Source: Nitzschia sp. DOCU1
Lineage: Eukaryota; Bacillariophyta; Bacillariophyceae; Bacillariales; Bacillariaceae
Length of the DNA: 64,000 nucleotides
Direction: 5' to 3'
Assembly (NCBI GenBank): GCA_951394045.1
Contig: OX595998.1
Location: 1,860,001 to 1,924,000 of the forward strand
Shown here piece after piece: positions 10,314-20,533 of this stretch. Positions within the stretch are counted from its first letter, which is position 1; each line of letters opens with the position of its first letter. The translations under genes were made by a program, and so were the position numbers. The notes under the pieces are model-generated. The model was not told the origin of the DNA. It saw only the letters and a program-made list of their open reading frames with translations, and ran no database searches.

Positions 10314-10979
10314 CCACAAACCAAAACCATAGTATTGAAAATGGGGAGATTATGATAGCGTCCCCCACCCCCACCCAAAAAGTTGGGTGGAGGGGCTCCC
10401 GCCGAGGCATGCGTTTGCACGCTCTTCCGTTCAGCACGAACGTTTGGCACGATCCTTTTTTCAAAACCGCCGGTGTCACAAGCGATTTGTTGGAATTTTG
10501 GGGCACTATTGAGCCAAGCAAGGGCACTATTGAAGCAAAGCCATTGACATCCTCTTATTAGGACAAGCACATGCTTTGAATCCTTTTGGGCTTCTCCCTC
10601 GTGGCAACACGAGTGAAAATCGGAGTTTTCCTTCATGTCGTAGAAATTGTACTGCGAGCGCCAACTTGGCGATCGGCCCGCCCGAAATTGGCGAAACAGC
10701 GCAAGTGCTTTCTGAGGTTTTGGTTCGTGCCTGTTGTTGTGCTGACCATGAATGACATTCGAGCAGCAGCCAGCAACGAGTGGTGTTATCATAACACTCT
10801 TTTTCTTCTAGTATTGTAACATCCTCTCCTGGCCTGCATTGATCTCTGGCTGTTATTGAAACGCCAAAGACCCCACATCGTGTAGCCCCTCCGTTTGTGA
10901 TTGCGAGTAGCTTTACTGGCGACTTAAGTGTCTCTCCTGAAACACCACCCCGTGTTATATTCGCTAGAAAGTCACTACG
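9739..10979. other. Non-coding spacer with a 29-C homopolymer
   Basis: No gene is supported. An uninterrupted run of 29 C lies at 10284-10312. Short words such as gggcactattga recur near 10500-10530. The minus-strand frame crossing the C-run encodes polyglycine and is an artefact of the run. Confidence 0.6.
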
Positions 10980-13028
10980 ATGCCTTCTTCTTCGAATGAG
11001 TATTATGATCGCAATGGCGATGCTCGACGTTCCTCATCAAGACGGCAGCAAGAAGAGCCTCGCCGTTCGTCTTCGAGGAATCGGCCGGAACGTTCTTCGA
11101 GTCGTAGTCGCCAGCAGATTTCAGACGATGAATACGCACGTCAGTTACAAGAACAGTATCGTCAAGACTTTTTGGCAAGACAAGCCCGCAAACAATCAGT
11201 GGCTCGAGCGACGGCTCCCCCCGCCATTATCGGCATGCCTGTCCAGACAACACAACCCATTCAGCCTCCTACCATGATTGCGGTGCCTCCTCCTGAAGAT
11301 GAGGAAGAAATTGAAGTCTCCTTGCCCTTTGATGAGGATGCCCGTTATGCGAGACAACTTCAAGCCGAAATTGAACGAGAAGAACGCTTATTGGAAGCCG
11401 CTCGTAGAAGCAATGCTAACCAACGACAATCGTCTGCGCGCTATGAGATTACGCCAGTAGTCAATAGTGCGCCGCCCCTTCGTGTGGGCAATTACGATGA
11501 CGATGATGAAGATGCCCGACTGGCACAACAATTACAAGATGAAGAACTGGCGTATCGACTAGCCAATGAAGCCCCCACCCCCAGAGGGCCAAGCAATAAC
11601 CGCTACTCTTCGTCTTCGGTACCGGCCTTTGTGGTTCCTACTTCGTCAGACTACCCGAATGAGCCATACCGCAATAGCAGCAACAACAAATTCCGTCATG
11701 TTCCTTCCAATACTCGAACGGCATCGACGGATAGTGATACAAGCTCGGATCTCGCGGCTCGTCGCATTGCGCAAGAACTACATGATGCGGAAATGGCACA
11801 ACGTTTGGCAATGTATGAAGAAGAAGCCGAATCGAGACGAACGGCACAACGTTCAGCACAACAAGATCGACAAGGACGTTTCGGCAGAGTCTTGGTGGGA
11901 CGTATATTGCCCCTACTATGTTGTGGGACTGCTGTCGCCATTGCACTCCTCTTTATTTTGGGAGTCTTTGATCCACAAGATATTCCTGTCGTGGGGGATC
12001 GCCTAGGGGGCAATGGATGGATTGATCCTTTTGCGGGAGATACCGTGGGAAGTGATGGTTCCACCCCCACTGTCAATGAAAACGACAAGACTGCATGGCC
12101 CACTGATGGACGCACTGGTATCAGTTTGGAGATTCTGAATGCTCTCGAAGACAAGTGGCAAGGTTATTTTACAACTGCCGTTCAAAATTGGGACAATGGA
12201 TCTCCCATTGATAGTTTGACGTTGACTACCACACGCATTGGCTATGAAGTGGAATGCTTTGCCGTCACGGGTAAACTCAAAGTGTGCAATGCCAATTATG
12301 GAGATACCAAATGGCGGGGCATTAACGAAATCATGTTGAATTCACGCACCAACGAAATTGTGAGTTCGGCAGCCAAAATGAACGAGTTCTACTTGCAAAA
12401 TGAAAGTGAAGATCAAAAACTGTATACCATGTGTCATGAAATGGGACATGGATTTGGACTTCCGCATTGGGATGAAAACTTCTTCAACAAGGACTTGGGC
12501 AATTGCATGGATTACACCAACAATCCGGGCGATAACAAGACACCCGATGCTACCAATTTCGAGTATTTAGCCCAACTCTATGGTGGCATGAATGTCACAT
12601 CGGGCCAATACATTTCGGCGGATCAAGCGGCTGCCGTCTATGGAGCGACAGGTCCAAGTACGACTGCTACAACTACAAATGTTGGTGGTGTCGATGATGA
12701 CGATGATTCGACAATGCAAACTCAAGACCCACAAGGAGGTGCACCCCCCAAAGACAATGGCGGTCCCGGTGAACGGCGTATGCTTCCGGCTGACTTTGTG
12801 TCCGCCTATGGACTTGACAACAGACACTTACTGCGCAGCAAGGATTGGGAACGGTCTACGTCTCTTTCGCAACACTTGTTGAACGAAGACTCGAGTCGAG
12901 GACGTCGTCGTCGCATTGTCCAAGCCAATGATTACTTTGAAGTGCATCAAGTCGTGGACGAGCATGACAAGAGACTGCAAGACAAGGACATGGTCAAGTT
13001 GGAATTCTATCTCTTGTCCAGAACGTAG
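10980..13028 (+). CDS. Single-pass membrane metzincin with QLQ-type repeats
   Basis: Intronless, 682 residues, ATG at 10980. The N-terminal third is Arg/Ser- and Gln/Glu-rich and holds four short helical repeats: DDEYARQLQEQ (about 49), EDARYARQLQAEIE (119), EDARLAQQLQDEELAYRLANE (177) and AARRIAQELHDAEMAQRLA (259), resembling ubiquitin-interacting-type helices. One transmembrane segment lies at about 305-330 (ILPLLCCGTAVAIALLFILG). Beyond it is a zinc-protease domain with HEMGHGFGLPH at 486-496, an exact HExxHxxGxxH metzincin site, and a likely Met-turn NCMDYTNN just after. No Cys-switch propeptide is evident. The C-terminal about 120 residues are acidic then basic. The layout predicts a lumenal or extracellular protease with a cytosolic repeat tail. 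Substrates unknown. Confidence 0.85.
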   Translation: MPSSSNEYYDRNGDARRSSSRRQQEEPRRSSSRNRPERSSSRSRQQISDDEYARQLQEQYRQDFLARQARKQSVARATAPPAIIGMPVQTTQPIQPPTMIAVPPPEDEEEIEVSLPFDEDARYARQLQAEIEREERLLEAARRSNANQRQSSARYEITPVVNSAPPLRVGNYDDDDEDARLAQQLQDEELAYRLANEAPTPRGPSNNRYSSSSVPAFVVPTSSDYPNEPYRNSSNNKFRHVPSNTRTASTDSDTSSDLAARRIAQELHDAEMAQRLAMYEEEAESRRTAQRSAQQDRQGRFGRVLVGRILPLLCCGTAVAIALLFILGVFDPQDIPVVGDRLGGNGWIDPFAGDTVGSDGSTPTVNENDKTAWPTDGRTGISLEILNALEDKWQGYFTTAVQNWDNGSPIDSLTLTTTRIGYEVECFAVTGKLKVCNANYGDTKWRGINEIMLNSRTNEIVSSAAKMNEFYLQNESEDQKLYTMCHEMGHGFGLPHWDENFFNKDLGNCMDYTNNPGDNKTPDATNFEYLAQLYGGMNVTSGQYISADQAAAVYGATGPSTTATTTNVGGVDDDDDSTMQTQDPQGGAPPKDNGGPGERRMLPADFVSAYGLDNRHLLRSKDWERSTSLSQHLLNEDSSRGRRRRIVQANDYFEVHQVVDEHDKRLQDKDMVKLEFYLLSRT

Positions 13029-13468
13029 TATAGTACTATGGGCGCGAACAAAACGCACGCGTCTAGCTAGAACTTGGTCAAAAGGAAGAAGGTGGCAAGA
13101 CTCACGTATCCCCTGCTGGCAAAAAGTAATGCCTTGGATGCACAGGGTCGCAGCATAACGTAGGCAATCAGGGTACTATGGGGGCGCATAACGTAAGAAA
13201 TTGTAGAACTTTTAGCCAGCTCTCTAGTAGGAGCTAGTACCATGGGTCAAGTTGGGAAACTAGTAGTATCTGTTGGCAAAACGCAACCCATTGGCATAAT
13301 ACTACTAGTAGCAGTGGAGGTAATGCCACAAACAAAAGCGCACCAGGTAGATTTTCACTCAACTAGCGACTAGCTGGAATGACAGTAGAACTTGCAGCAC
13401 CAGCAGCAAGGCTTTAATTGAATCTAGCGCATGGAGCGCTAGAAGAAGTAATAGTATAGCTCTTTTGT
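13029..13468. other. Non-coding spacer
   Basis: No gene seen. It is rich in short ctagtag/actactag words typical of the spacers in this window. Confidence 0.4.
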
Positions 13469-14190
13469 AGCAACATCAACTAGCAGCGCGGCTACAAGAA
13501 GCACGGATGCAGTTTCTTCTCAATGACGAGAAGTTTCCCTCGAATCCTCGTAATAAACTGTTTCGCTTGCAAGCGAGGCCACGTTTTCCGAAAATGCGCC
13601 CCACGCGATAGCTCGTTATGGAAGTGCATTACGATGTTTGCGTACAAGACGAGTTATCGCGTGGGGCGCCGTGGCCTCGCTTCCAAGCGAAACAGTTTAT
13701 GGCAGATTTTTCTTCAGCGGATCACCGGCAGCAGCAATACAAGGCACCGAAAATCAGGGAACCATCCATCACGCAGCGGAAAAAGTGCAATTCGTGGGGG
13801 GCAACGCCTATATACTGAAGTCGATGACTTTGTAGTTCACCGATGTCGACGGCCGCGGTGCATCTTCTTCTGACGGTGGTAACCTGATGGGCTACTATCA
13901 TTGACACGACCAGCACCACCAGCAGCACTGTTATCATTCAAGACGTCAATGCCGCAACAGCAACAACCGGGGGTGCCCCAAGTGCCGTTACCACCACCAC
14001 TTGTTGCAGCCACACTAGGAGCAGGGCAAGAAAGAAGAATCGAGGATGGAGACCAGCAGCGGCAGCAGCAAGAACAACTAGCAGCACTTTTGATAGATCT
14101 GCGGCGTTCATGAAAAAGGGACATCTAGGTCAGCAAATCCCAAGACAAGGACAGAAATGCAGAAAAGTACTGCGAACGCCACCACATTCT
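13469..14190 (+). pseudogene. Truncated, frameshifted copy of the DUF6824-type gene
   Basis: Three blocks match the intact gene at 15779-17397 in order. About 13469-13550 matches 16078-16165 (agcagcgcggctacaagaag word). About 13700-13835 matches 16226-16360 (tggcagattt, then the aaatcagggaaccat and gcggaaaaagtgcaa words). About 13865-14113 matches the 3' end near 17190-17397, with some 3' flank. Most of the middle is deleted, the first exon is missing, and the reading frame is broken, so no product is expected. A foldback element interrupts the copy at 13554-13699. Confidence 0.8.
13554..13699. mobile_element. 146-bp foldback/MITE-like element
   Basis: The ends are inverted repeats. The left begins TAAACTGTTTCGCTTGCAAG and the right, read in reverse complement, begins TAAACTGTTTCGCTTGGAAG. 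Pairing continues through GCGAGGCCACG and, after a 12-base bulge in the left arm, through CGCCCCACGCGATA. It sits inside the DUF6824 pseudogene. The intact paralog has the uninterrupted word cgtaatggcag at the matching place, giving an empty site. It has no coding capacity, so any movement would depend on another transposase. Confidence 0.8.
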
Positions 14191-14230
14191 CTTGGCGAGA
14201 CCGAAGCAGTTCCACCGTACCAGCCTGAGT

Positions 14231-14430
14231 TTCTTCATCCCCGTATGGAATTCCCGCTGTGATTTAGGAAAGGATTCCTCGTAAACAGCATGACCAGGGA
14301 ACTAAGAAATGTTGTCACTCTACCTCCCCATCGTGGGTTCCTTCATACTCTTACCGGATTTCCACTGCGATTTGGGAAAGACTTCCTCGTCGACATGACC
14401 AGGGAGGAACTAAGAAATGCCGGCTCCGTG
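14231..14430. repeat. Two-copy tandem repeat, about 109 bp
   Basis: Two diverged units (about 14231-14339 and 14340-14425) share in order a ttcttcat/ccttcatac start, a cgatttgggaaag-like word, ttcctcg, and gcatgaccaggga followed by actaagaaatg. A weaker third unit may follow near 14525-14575 (cctaagaaaggctcg). No conserved reading frame. Confidence 0.55.
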
Positions 14431-15778
14431 CATTTTCTTGCTTTGTCGCCCATCCCCCTATTCTCCGTCCATGCAAGCTTTTTGAAGTTTGGCCACCACA
14501 TGTAAAATAGCAGCATGGCGTCATATTCCCGTCTTCGTTTCGACATCATTAGGCTGAACCTAAGAAAGGCTCGAGTACACCCAGCGCCATCGCATAGCAA
14601 GACACCATTCTCTTCGGTCGCACCTCCGAGAAACGAACGCAGCAACATTGACGACGATCTTCCACCGAAATACCAGCGGCAGCGATAGCATCCTGTAGTT
14701 AAGACGTGACGCGGGCCCTTCAATACGGGAGTTAAAACGTGAATCAGCCTGCTTCGATACGGCTCCGCTGGGATGGTTGTTGCTGTTTTCGCTCAATCAG
14801 CATCAAGAATGAGACAATCCAATCGGCCTCATCTTCTTCGCTTCGCGACGTCAATCGTGGTGTCTTAGTAGCCGCTCCTCTTGCCGCATTTCGCTGGCTA
14901 TTATTAATTAATAGTTTCGAACGAGCAATGGCAGCAAGATTCTCGGCTTTGCTGCTTGAACCAAACTCTATCCTCCGTCCTGACGATTTCCTGACGGAGA
15001 AACGTCAGGTTTGGAAATCTGCATCTGGAAGTTTATCCATGGGTGTCGGCCCTCGCTTCTCATTTGTCGTGGGACCAAATGACGTCAGTACGGAAATTGT
15101 CTTTTTTGCTCGGCACCAGCTGGCGGTAGGACTAATCGGCATCAAAATTCGCCGCCCCGCGTCTTGTACAGGGTCGGTGGAACATTAAAGTGTGAAGTAC
15201 CTGCTAATTGTGTTGTGTTGAATCAGACTGCCTTTACTACCCGCACTTCAATCCTCATATGGACAACCGCTCATCAGCTGGCGCTTATTACTCCACTTCG
15301 CGTTTTTAGAAGTCCTAGACGAAAAGTTTGATGGAGAACGCATTCCAGATGGCTGCGTGACCTCGCGCGAAATGTCAAAGGCACATGAAACATGTAACGT
15401 TCTCCTTGTTTGTCGGAGTTGTGCGAGCAGATGCTAAGTTCTAACATAAGTCTTGGACGAGCGATATTTGCTTGCAAAGGCCTTGTCAGCTTATGTCATG
15501 GAATGGATCATGACAAAATCACGTATTAAAACCAGTTTGAGTTGAACAGCATTTCAATCTCTTTGACATTTCTTTCCAGATGTTTGGGTAGATGTCCAAA
15601 GAACGGAATACCGTCGGTACAATCGTTACCGATTTTAGTAATGGTGTTTTGCCACTATGATTGCGGGCCTCAAGGCACAGAAAGAACAAAACCATGCAAT
15701 GGTCGTGACTGGTAGGTACATTTCACAATTGAGGCACCTCATCACTTCGATACACCAATTTACTAAGAGCAAGCAACG
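14431..15778. other. Non-coding spacer upstream of the DUF6824 gene
   Basis: The longest frame (14739-15188, plus) starts at GTG and matches nothing I know. No gene is called. Confidence 0.45.
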
Positions 15779-17397
15779 ATGGAGCAGCAGGGAGCTATAA
15801 CTGATCTTCGTCCCGACGATGTTATCATGGGAAGAGGTGAGAGAGGATTCGTTATCATCAAAGTCCTGATTCGATCGTATTTTGTTTCGCCACCTTCTGT
15901 TATCTCACCGTAAACTGCGCCGTTTGTTCAGGCACCGGGCCAAATGAGTTTGGGGGCAATGTTCGATATCGCGATCTTGTTAGGGCTGTGCTATCGCGTC
16001 ATGCAGGGATTCTTCTTGATGCTACTGATGACGATCATGAAGCAACCGCCGCACCGTTGTCGTCTAACTGTGGTGGGCAATCAGCAACATCAACCAGCAG
16101 CGCGGCTACAAGAAGCACGAATGCAGTTTCTTCTCAAGACGACGAGAAGTTTCCCTCGCATCCTTCTTTTTCAAAGATGAAGGCAGACCTTGCAGAGGAG
16201 ATTGTACAGACTATTAAGGCTCGTAATGGCAGATTTCTTCAGCAGATCACCGGCAGCAATACGAGGCGCCGCAAATCAGGGAACCATCCTCCATCACGCA
16301 GCGGAAAAAGTGCAAGTCGTGGGGGGCGACGCTTTTATACAGAAGTCGATGATTTTGTCGCCATCGATAAGACCAAACAAACATTTCGCCACCAGCTGAA
16401 GGTGCTTGCTGGGATAAAGAAACCTCCCCCACGCCCTCCGCAGGATGGTGGGTTGGTAGAAAACGATTCCCTGCTGAATAGTATCATGGTTGCCGTGGGA
16501 AAGAACACTCCTAGCTCGATTAACGACTCGACAACAAGTGCAAAGACGACATCTGTCGTATCACAAGGGAGCTACAACACAACAACAAAACGCAATCACC
16601 AGGATGCTGCGACTATTTCGTCGTCATTGATTCATAGTCCTCGAGGACTCAAAAGAACCAAATTCTCTCCCAGCAACGACAGGCGGCAGACTAGCACAGC
16701 ACGACTACTTGGAGTTCCAAACGACAGTACTGGCCATGGCACCGGACTGCTGCTAGATACGCGGCATGTGCGGGGGGGTCGGCGGGAGGAGAGTAGCGAG
16801 CAGCATGCGACTTCGTTCGTATTACCACAGCATTCAACGGGACTTTCCAGTCACAACATTGGAGGCGCAGTTGCTGGTACTAGTACTGTGGAAGCTATGA
16901 TCCGGACGGCTCTAATGTCTCAATCAACGCCTCCATCCGACGCACCAAGCACTCTACTTAACTCTTCGGTTCAGCAGCAACTGGTCACAACAATATTGTT
17001 GGAGCTGCGACAGCAACAGGAGATAGAACAAGAGCAACAGAGAAGGCAACAGCAGCAGCTCTTGGAGCAAGATATTGTTCGCCAAATACTGACTTCTTCG
17101 TCTGCTGCAATGGGTCAGCAGCAGCTAGCATCTACTGAAGGAACGAATCCTCTGTTGGTACAACTGCTTTTGAACGCAGCCGGTGGGGCATCTTCTGATC
17201 GTGGTAACCTCAGTGTTGGGCTACTATCCTCCCCCACAGCGCTGCTGTCATTGAATGCTGGGTCAACGCAACTGTCGGCGGGGGCGCCACAAGCGCAATC
17301 ACTAGTATCATTGGGACAACACCAGCACGACGAACGGCAGCGGCGGCTGCAGCAGGAACAACTAGCGGAACTCTTGAGAGATCTGCGCCGTTTTTAA
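15779..17397 (+). CDS. DUF6824-type domain protein, two exons
   Basis: Exon 1 is 15779-15836 (ATG at 15779) and exon 2 is 15932-17397, joined across a 95-bp intron (donor GTGAGA, acceptor TTCAG) to give 507 residues. Without exon 1 the frame has only a GTG start. The splice rebuilds PDDVIMGRGTGPNEFGGN near residues 12-29. This matches the D-V-(L)-x-G-R-G...GN pattern opening the stramenopile DUF6824 domain. The domain resumes at about 85-150 with KADLAEEIVQTIKARNGRFLQQ and a FYTEVDDFVAIDKTKQTFRHQLK end. A long low-complexity tail (Ser/Thr, then Gln-rich coiled coil about 340-380) follows, ending in LAELLRDLRRF. DUF6824 function is unknown; nuclear localisation is plausible from basic content but not shown. 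A broken relative lies about 2 kb upstream. Confidence 0.82.
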
Positions 17398-18146
17398 CCG
17401 AAAAAGAAGAACAAGGACAATCCTATCGGCACTTGTGCCTACCGGGGACCGCAACCACGGACGAAATGCAGCAGAGAAGAAGAAGAAGTACGGCTAACGC
17501 CAAAAAGTAGAGGAATCATTCCCGCCGTCTCAGGGCTTTGGAAGGTCCTTCTATCTTACAAAATCTAGATTCTTTTTACTGATACTCTTTCCATCATAGA
17601 TATCCTTTCTCATTTGCGGGCTGTGCCCCTCGTCCGTCCCCGAAGCTCTCGTTTCCATGGGTTGCCAACGTGTTGGTATTCGAAGGAATCATGTGTTGCC
17701 CATGTATGTACCAGGTACGATACCTACCTTCACCGGAGATAGCAGAAGCGATTCCTTCCGACTACCCGTAACTTCTCGAGGAACTTTGACGATTCGCTAC
17801 GCACCAATTTAAAAAGCCTCTGTCCACGTGGACAAGGGGCTTGTATAAGTTTACTTATGTATCCAGTGGGAGAATATCATGACACCTACTTTATAGCCCC
17901 TCACTGGAATTGCCCTTCGATTGATGCGGCGTTCACTCCTATGCAACCTTTGGGAAACTTCTTTCCGACATTGGCAAAGTGCCGTACCGAGGACTTCGTT
18001 TTCCTCTTTCTCGGCGGCAGATCTATTCCATCCCTGCAAATACATCCCAACCAGAGGATACCAGGGACGCCAAAGAAAAGCCAAGGGCTGGTTATTCTTA
18101 GCGTACACTCCAATAACTTGTTTTCAAGGAACCCAATCCGATCATC
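17398..18146. other. Non-coding spacer
   Basis: No supported gene. Small overlapping frames on both strands have no recognisable content. Confidence 0.45.
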
Positions 18147-18959
18147 ATGGTGCCTTGTATTAAAGTGGGGGCATCAGCATCGGCAGCGCAGGTCGCCGAC
18201 GAGGATGGAAGAGCGGCGATGTCAGAGGCGAGCTCTTCCACTCCTTTGGAATCGTTCCTCCAATCCCTAGTGCAAGGCTCGGCCACTTCCGCCATGACTT
18301 GCACTCTTCGTGCGGATAAAGCATACACCCATTGTCGGCCATCATCAAATGCCTCTTCACCAACAACGTCTCAACGAAACAGGCTCTCTCGATCCGATGT
18401 TTCGGCAGCACTACGCTGGAGCAGCACATCCTCGTCTGCATCGTCTGATGAGGACGAATTTGCCCGAAATTTCCAACACTCTCAACCCCCCAAGGCACTT
18501 CACCACGACGACGACGAACAAGGAACCGAAGAAAGTCTCGCGTCAGTCAGAGACTCAGCCTCGACCACCTCCGATCGCAATACTTCCTTTGGTACTCCTA
18601 TTATGCCTACACGGCGGCAGTCCTATGACAACTGCGACCTGTCTACCCAGCTACAAATAGCCGCCTCGGTTCTCCAATCGTTGGAGGATTTGGACGTTTC
18701 CGAAGATTTTCCATTCAGTTTTTCTCACATTTCATCGAGCAGTACACAAGCAGCAACTTCTTATCTTTCCTCACCGACATCTGTAATAGAGGCTCCCATT
18801 GCACCCCGACGTCGGCCTTCATGTGATGGCTCTTTGGAAGAAGAAAAGCAAGATTCTTCTTCCTTTGGAGGACCTTTCTTGCAGCAGCGAGGAGCCCATT
18901 CACCTCTAAGGGGAACTTCCTCTGGTTATCGGCGAGGATTCACCTCTCGAGCGGCATGA
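18147..18959 (+). CDS. Ser-rich hypothetical protein
   Basis: Intronless frame of 270 residues with an ATG at 18147. It has no signal peptide or membrane span. Composition is Ser/Thr/Asp-rich and mostly disordered. A short helical stretch at about 164-185 (LSTQLQIAASVLQSLEDLD) is the only likely ordered part. Two similar basic-Ser motifs, PTRRQSYDN and PRRRPSCDG, look like kinase sites. I do not recognise a family. It could be a small regulatory or scaffold protein; its length and clean ATG support a real gene, but the low complexity limits confidence. Confidence 0.5.
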   Translation: MVPCIKVGASASAAQVADEDGRAAMSEASSSTPLESFLQSLVQGSATSAMTCTLRADKAYTHCRPSSNASSPTTSQRNRLSRSDVSAALRWSSTSSSASSDEDEFARNFQHSQPPKALHHDDDEQGTEESLASVRDSASTTSDRNTSFGTPIMPTRRQSYDNCDLSTQLQIAASVLQSLEDLDVSEDFPFSFSHISSSSTQAATSYLSSPTSVIEAPIAPRRRPSCDGSLEEEKQDSSSFGGPFLQQRGAHSPLRGTSSGYRRGFTSRAA

Positions 18960-19490
18960 TATCGCCGTACGACTAATTTTACTACTAGCCGACATTTTTC
19001 ATTCTGCTAGTACTACGTTTTCAGCCTAAGCAACTCTAGTCTGAGCTGCTGCTGCTGCTATGAAAGAAGCGACGTGCGCTGTATGCAGCAGTTAGTAGCT
19101 AGACGTATCTCCCATGCAAAGGTCGAAGGAGGGTTTGAATCCAGTAGAGCCTTTCCTGCCGGCTGGCTGGACCTTGTATTACTGATTGCCACTTTGACAA
19201 GAACAGTAATGTTAACTAGCAACTATAGGTAGCCTTTAACTGTATATTGCACGGGCGAGATGGACTTGGTTGTGATAACGCCAGTAGAAACTAGCGTAGT
19301 TAAATGTCTCCATAATCTCGGTTCTATTGATGATCTTTACTGTGGTTTAAGCCCACCAGCGTATGTTACCCCTTGAGCTTTCTTTGAAGATGGCTTGCGT
19401 TTCCATCCCGCTTTTGGGGGCTTGTTCTAGTTCTGTCTATTCATTGTTAGGGTTCGAAGGATGATTGTGTTGGTGGATTGTTGTTTTAGA
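18960..19490. other. Non-coding spacer
   Basis: Nothing recognisable beyond ctactag-type words and a short gctgctgctgct run. Confidence 0.45.
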
Positions 19491-20006
19491 TTATGCGGAT
19501 TGCACAAGGCGGAATCTCAAATTGAAAAGTGTTTCCATTTCTTGGTCGCTTTCGGGCAAACAGTCGTCGGACATTGATTCTTGCTTTGCCTGTTTCAGAG
19601 CTTTCCGTTGCTGGTATTCGTGTCGGGCTTGTTGGTATCGAATTTCTTCTTCCCGCAAGCGTTCCACCATTTGACGCAATTCGGATACTCCACGAACAAG
19701 TTGATCGACTTGCTTTGACGACGCTGTGCATGTATCAACAGTTTCTTGAGAACGATGGAGTTGAGTGCCATCATTGAACGTTGCTGGCGTTGTTGTTTGC
19801 TTGCGGCACTTGACAATAGGGCTACTTTTGACCTTGCGGGGTGTGCTGCAGTTGTCGTGCTGGTGGGCTCGTCGCTTGAGAGCTTCCGTAGAAGTAGTAG
19901 TGGCAACTCGGGTTGTTCGCATAGTGGTGGCCATGGTTGCGATTGTTAAAAGTAGGGAGAGAAGGAAGGAGAGTTTGTTTTGGAACGGGTTGATTTTGTG
20001 TGTCAT
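19491..20006 (-). CDS. Small coiled-coil hypothetical protein
   Basis: Intronless frame of 171 residues from the ATG at 20006. The first 25 residues include a hydrophobic run (LSFLLSLLLTIATMA) that could be a signal peptide or anchor. An internal Met at about 25 is an alternative start that would make the product soluble. The middle is Thr-rich and basic. Residues about 98-145 form a charged coiled coil (LRQMVERLREEEIRYQQARHEY-like heptads). The tail is acidic then Arg-containing. No family recognised. It diverges from the spliced gene at 20534, with about 530 bases between them that could hold both promoters. Confidence 0.45.
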   Translation of the reverse strand: MTHKINPFQNKLSFLLSLLLTIATMATTMRTTRVATTTSTEALKRRAHQHDNCSTPRKVKSSPIVKCRKQTTTPATFNDGTQLHRSQETVDTCTASSKQVDQLVRGVSELRQMVERLREEEIRYQQARHEYQQRKALKQAKQESMSDDCLPESDQEMETLFNLRFRLVQSA

Positions 20007-20533
20007 GAAAGTATGGCGAAGTGGATGTCACTGGATTTGCCAAGCAAGATTTTAGTCACAGCACGATTGGCAACATGACTTTGACATTTCGCCCAAGCAG
20101 TGTCGGAACGGACACACAGTGTTCGACAAATGAGCGCTTTCTGTCCGTCAGTTTCCGTCTCAAATGACTACGAAGCAGTAGTGGCTTCGACTACTACCGA
20201 AAAAGAAGCCCATAAGGCCTGTCCAGCGATGCCATCCAAATCCAAACATAATTGCCCCAAGGTAAAGTTCGGATTTAATTATGCATTCGACAGCCAATTG
20301 CGTCCCCAAATTAGAGAACGCGATAATTGACACGTGCCATGGTGTTCTCCCAACACTACTGCCCCTCCGGACTTTCGCATTGAAGTTGCACTTGGGGATG
20401 TTCTTCCACCCAGTTTTCCCGATCGACCTCACATGAAAATGGCCTGCTGCGGAAAAATGAAATGAAAGTTGGGAGTGGTGTTGTTGAAGGCGTCGTTCAT
20501 AGATCAGCATGATTTCAAAGCATCACGACAATC
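20007..20533. promoter_or_regulatory. Shared upstream region of two divergent genes
   Basis: This 527-bp spacer lies between divergent starts at 20006 (minus) and 20534 (plus), so promoters for both probably reside here. I see no clear core element and define no sites. Confidence 0.35.

Noticed and set aside
10256..10792. Minus-strand ORF through the C-run encoding polyglycine
   Set aside because: The frame is held open by the homopolymer; the rest has no protein-like features.
14739..15188. 149-codon plus-strand ORF
   Set aside because: Starts at GTG, no ATG near the start and no similarity that I can recognise.
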